Shown in pieces: positions 62,283 through 64,000 of a stretch of DNA of 64,000 bases; positions within the stretch are counted from its first letter, which is position 1, and each line of letters begins with the position of its first letter. The position numbers and the translations under genes are program-made. The DNA lies in assembly GCA_035513295.1 (NCBI GenBank), contig DATKCH010000001.1, positions 1 through 64,000 on the forward strand, read 5' to 3'. The DNA comes from DATHRK01 sp035513295 (GTDB taxonomy: Bacteria > Gemmatimonadota > Gemmatimonadetes > Longimicrobiales > RSA9). The notes beneath the pieces are model-generated. The model searched no databases. It was not told the origin of the DNA and saw only the letters and a list, made by a program, of their open reading frames with translations.

Positions 62283-64000
62283 CGGGCTTCGCGTTCCTGG
62301 CCGATGTGGCCTTGAAGAGCGTCCTCATTCTCGCGGCGGCCACCGCGGTAATCGCCACGCTCCGGGGTTCCTCCGCCGCGTTCCGACACATGCTCTGGAC
62401 GCTGGCCCTCGCGTCGGTCGCCGCCCTGCCGGTTCTGAAGGCGGGCCTGCCGGGCTGGTCGCCGCCCGGCGCCGTCCTGCTCTCCCGGGGGGTCGCTAGC
62501 GACGGCGGTGCGGAGAGCGTCCGTGATCGGGGCGAGGCCACGGCTCCGCAAGCCGACGCGTCCGCTCCGGTGGGCGCCGGTAACGCCGAGATCGACCCGG
62601 AACGCGCCGGGGGCGTCCTGACCGACCGCCCGCGTGACGCCGCGGCGTCCGGCGGGAGACCCGCCGAGGTGGCGGCCTCGAGCGGCGGGGAAGATGCGCG
62701 ACCCGTGTCGGGACCGGCCGGGGGCGGCGCCGTGGCCGCGACCGGTTCGCCCGACGACCCCGCGCGCACCGGCCACGAAGCTGGCCTAGAGGGGGCCCTT
62801 CCGTGGGCCGGCCTGCTCGTGGCGCTCTGGGGCGCCGGCGTGCTGGCGGTCCTGGGCAGGAACTGGCTCGGCCTGCGGGCGGTCCGACGGCTCGAACGAC
62901 GGTGCACGCCGATCGAGGGCGGGCCGGTCCTGGCGCAGGTGAACCGCCTGGCGCGCGAGGCGGGCATCCCGGCTCCGCGGCTGCTGCGTGGTCCCGAGGA
63001 TCTCATGCCCATGGCGTGGGGGGTCTTGCGTCCAACCATCGCCCTTCCCGCGGCGTTCGCCGGCTGGCACCCCGGGCGAGTGCGCGCCGTGCTCCGCCAC
63101 GAGATCGCGCACGTCCGCCGCCGCGACCCGCTGTCACAGTGGCTCGCCGCCGTCGTCTGCGCGCTCCACTGGTACAACCCGTTCGCGTGGCACGCCGCGG
63201 GCCGGCTGCGCGCCGAGCGGGAGCTCGCGTGCGACGACGAAGCGATCGCCGACGCGACACGCCCGAGCGACTACGCCGCCGAGCTCGTCGGGGTCGCGCG
63301 CACGATGCGCGCGCCCGCGGCCGGGCCCGCGCTGCCGATGGCTCGCCCGTCGCAGTTGAGCGCGCGCGTGCAGGCGCTGCTCGACGACCGGCGCAGGCGC
63401 GCGCCCGTGCGCCGGGCATCGGTATTCGTCGGAGCGTGCGTCTCGGCGCTCGTCGTCGCGCCTCTCGCCGCCGCAGCTCCGACGGACGCGCGCGTGGAGT
63501 CCGGCGCGAGGCTCGACGCCGCGGCCGAAGGCGGCGCCGTCGAAGCGCCGGCTGCGCTTGCGGATGCCGCCGATCGGGCGCCGAGCACGCGCGGCCGCGA
63601 CCAGCTCACGCACGGGGATCTCGACACGGGCTCGCACCCCTCCCGCTGCTGGGAAGGTGACTGGCACGGTTCGAGGACGCACAACGTCAACGACGAGAGG
63701 CACCGCCTCAAATGGGAATCGGGCGACTGCGAGCTGGACCTGCGCCTGGAGGGCGACGTTCGTTTCACCCGTGAGCTGGACGGAATCGACTACATGGGCC
63801 CGGGCGCTCGTTTCCTCCTGCGGGAGGACGATGGGGGCGTGCGCCGGGAACTGGAGGCGGCGCCCGCCCGGGACGGCGCCCCGGTATACACGTTCCGCCT
63901 GAGCGGACGCTCGGCGCCCTTCGACGCCGACGCGCGCCGCTGGTTCGCCGCCATCGTGCTGCAGCTGGCGCGGCACACCGCCTTCGGCGCGGAGCAACGC
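62279..64000 (+). CDS. M56-family (BlaR1/MecR1-like) membrane metallopeptidase, 3' end missing
   Basis: At least 574 aa, open at the window edge. TM helices at about 8-26, 38-52 and 178-195, with a long Ala/Gly/Asp-rich extracytoplasmic-looking loop between the second and third (about 60-175), longer than in BlaR1. The zinc peptidase motif H-E-I-A-H-V-R-R-R-D is followed by a TM and the E-x-x-C-D helix motif (E-R-E-L-A-C-D-D-E-A). A fourth TM at about 385-400 leads to an extracytoplasmic part without a recognised penicillin-binding domain. It should cleave the BlaI repressor on sensing a signal. Coupled to BlaI by ATGA. Confidence 0.88.
   Translation, partial: MTGFAFLADVALKSVLILAAATAVIATLRGSSAAFRHMLWTLALASVAALPVLKAGLPGWSPPGAVLLSRGVASDGGAESVRDRGEATAPQADASAPVGAGNAEIDPERAGGVLTDRPRDAAASGGRPAEVAASSGGEDARPVSGPAGGGAVAATGSPDDPARTGHEAGLEGALPWAGLLVALWGAGVLAVLGRNWLGLRAVRRLERRCTPIEGGPVLAQVNRLAREAGIPAPRLLRGPEDLMPMAWGVLRPTIALPAAFAGWHPGRVRAVLRHEIAHVRRRDPLSQWLAAVVCALHWYNPFAWHAAGRLRAERELACDDEAIADATRPSDYAAELVGVARTMRAPAAGPALPMARPSQLSARVQALLDDRRRRAPVRRASVFVGACVSALVVAPLAAAAPTDARVESGARLDAAAEGGAVEAPAALADAADRAPSTRGRDQLTHGDLDTGSHPSRCWEGDWHGSRTHNVNDERHRLKWESGDCELDLRLEGDVRFTRELDGIDYMGPGARFLLREDDGGVRRELEAAPARDGAPVYTFRLSGRSAPFDADARRWFAAIVLQLARHTAFGAEQR

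Overview
The window is very GC-rich, densely packed, double-stranded bacterial chromosome. It looks like a Gram-negative (diderm) member of the Gemmatimonadota, with Acidobacteriota as the main alternative. The clues are a lipopolysaccharide-type sugar kinase, a GT9 heptosyltransferase-like enzyme and MsbA-type ABC half-transporters; OmpA, TonB and DUF3108 envelope proteins; a very large BTAD/TolB-like/TPR regulator; a MacB-like ADOP permease; a BlaI/M56 pair; and several lipoprotein amidohydrolases. All of these are typical of that group. I see no rRNA, CRISPR array, insertion sequence, phage gene or plasmid gene. The region reads as ordinary chromosome. No obviously new multi-gene system stands out, but several genes have odd features.

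Layout. 0-3 kb: end of a DegV-like gene, a flotillin/YqiJ-like membrane-domain pair and an LTXXQ periplasmic protein. 3-8 kb: a GGDEF/EAL sensor, a small membrane protein, a HemQ-type coproheme decarboxylase and a TerB-like/membrane pair. 8.8-10.2 kb: a three-gene operon (membrane protein, ArsR regulator, SRPBCC protein), with an inverted repeat inside its promoter. 10-14.6 kb: membrane proteins, an M23 lipoprotein, a TonB-like protein and a YtcJ-type amidohydrolase. 14.8-24.3 kb: a cell-surface glycan cluster (Kdo-kinase-like protein, GT9, two paralogous GT2s, pyruvyl transferase, GT4, MsbA-type exporter, DPM-like GT2). 24.3-27.3 kb: DUF3108, a protein faintly like deoxyhypusine synthase, and an Fpg/Nei glycosylase. 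27.4-27.6 kb: tRNA-Glu(CTC) and tRNA-Val(CAC). 27.8-33.7 kb: an ion-homeostasis run (NhaA, two CPA-type antiporters, a P1B-4 metal ATPase). 33.8-40.6 kb: an orphan membrane protein, the BTAD regulator with a translationally coupled broken gene, and a GAF/PAS histidine kinase with no partner response regulator. 41-45.4 kb: a HAD phosphatase coupled to a large unknown protein, then a TrmH methyltransferase coupled to a DMT transporter. 45.5-50.4 kb: a polyamine locus (SpeY-like protein, ABC half-transporter, arginine decarboxylase SpeA). 50.5-57.3 kb: ArfB, a beta-propeller/M23 fusion, an amidohydrolase lacking its usual His-x-His, and an ADOP permease. 57.5-64 kb: an SLC12-like transporter, a TM-anchored protein, OmpA, and the BlaI/M56 regulatory pair behind two clear operators.

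How the parts fit together. Many neighbours share 4-base start/stop overlaps (ATGA, GTGA, TTGA), so translational coupling is the rule here. The strongest functional groups are the surface-glycan cluster, the polyamine locus (agmatine production next to a homospermidine-synthase-like enzyme), and the cation/proton and metal efflux run. Names rest on motifs I can read and on recalled family knowledge; no database search was possible.
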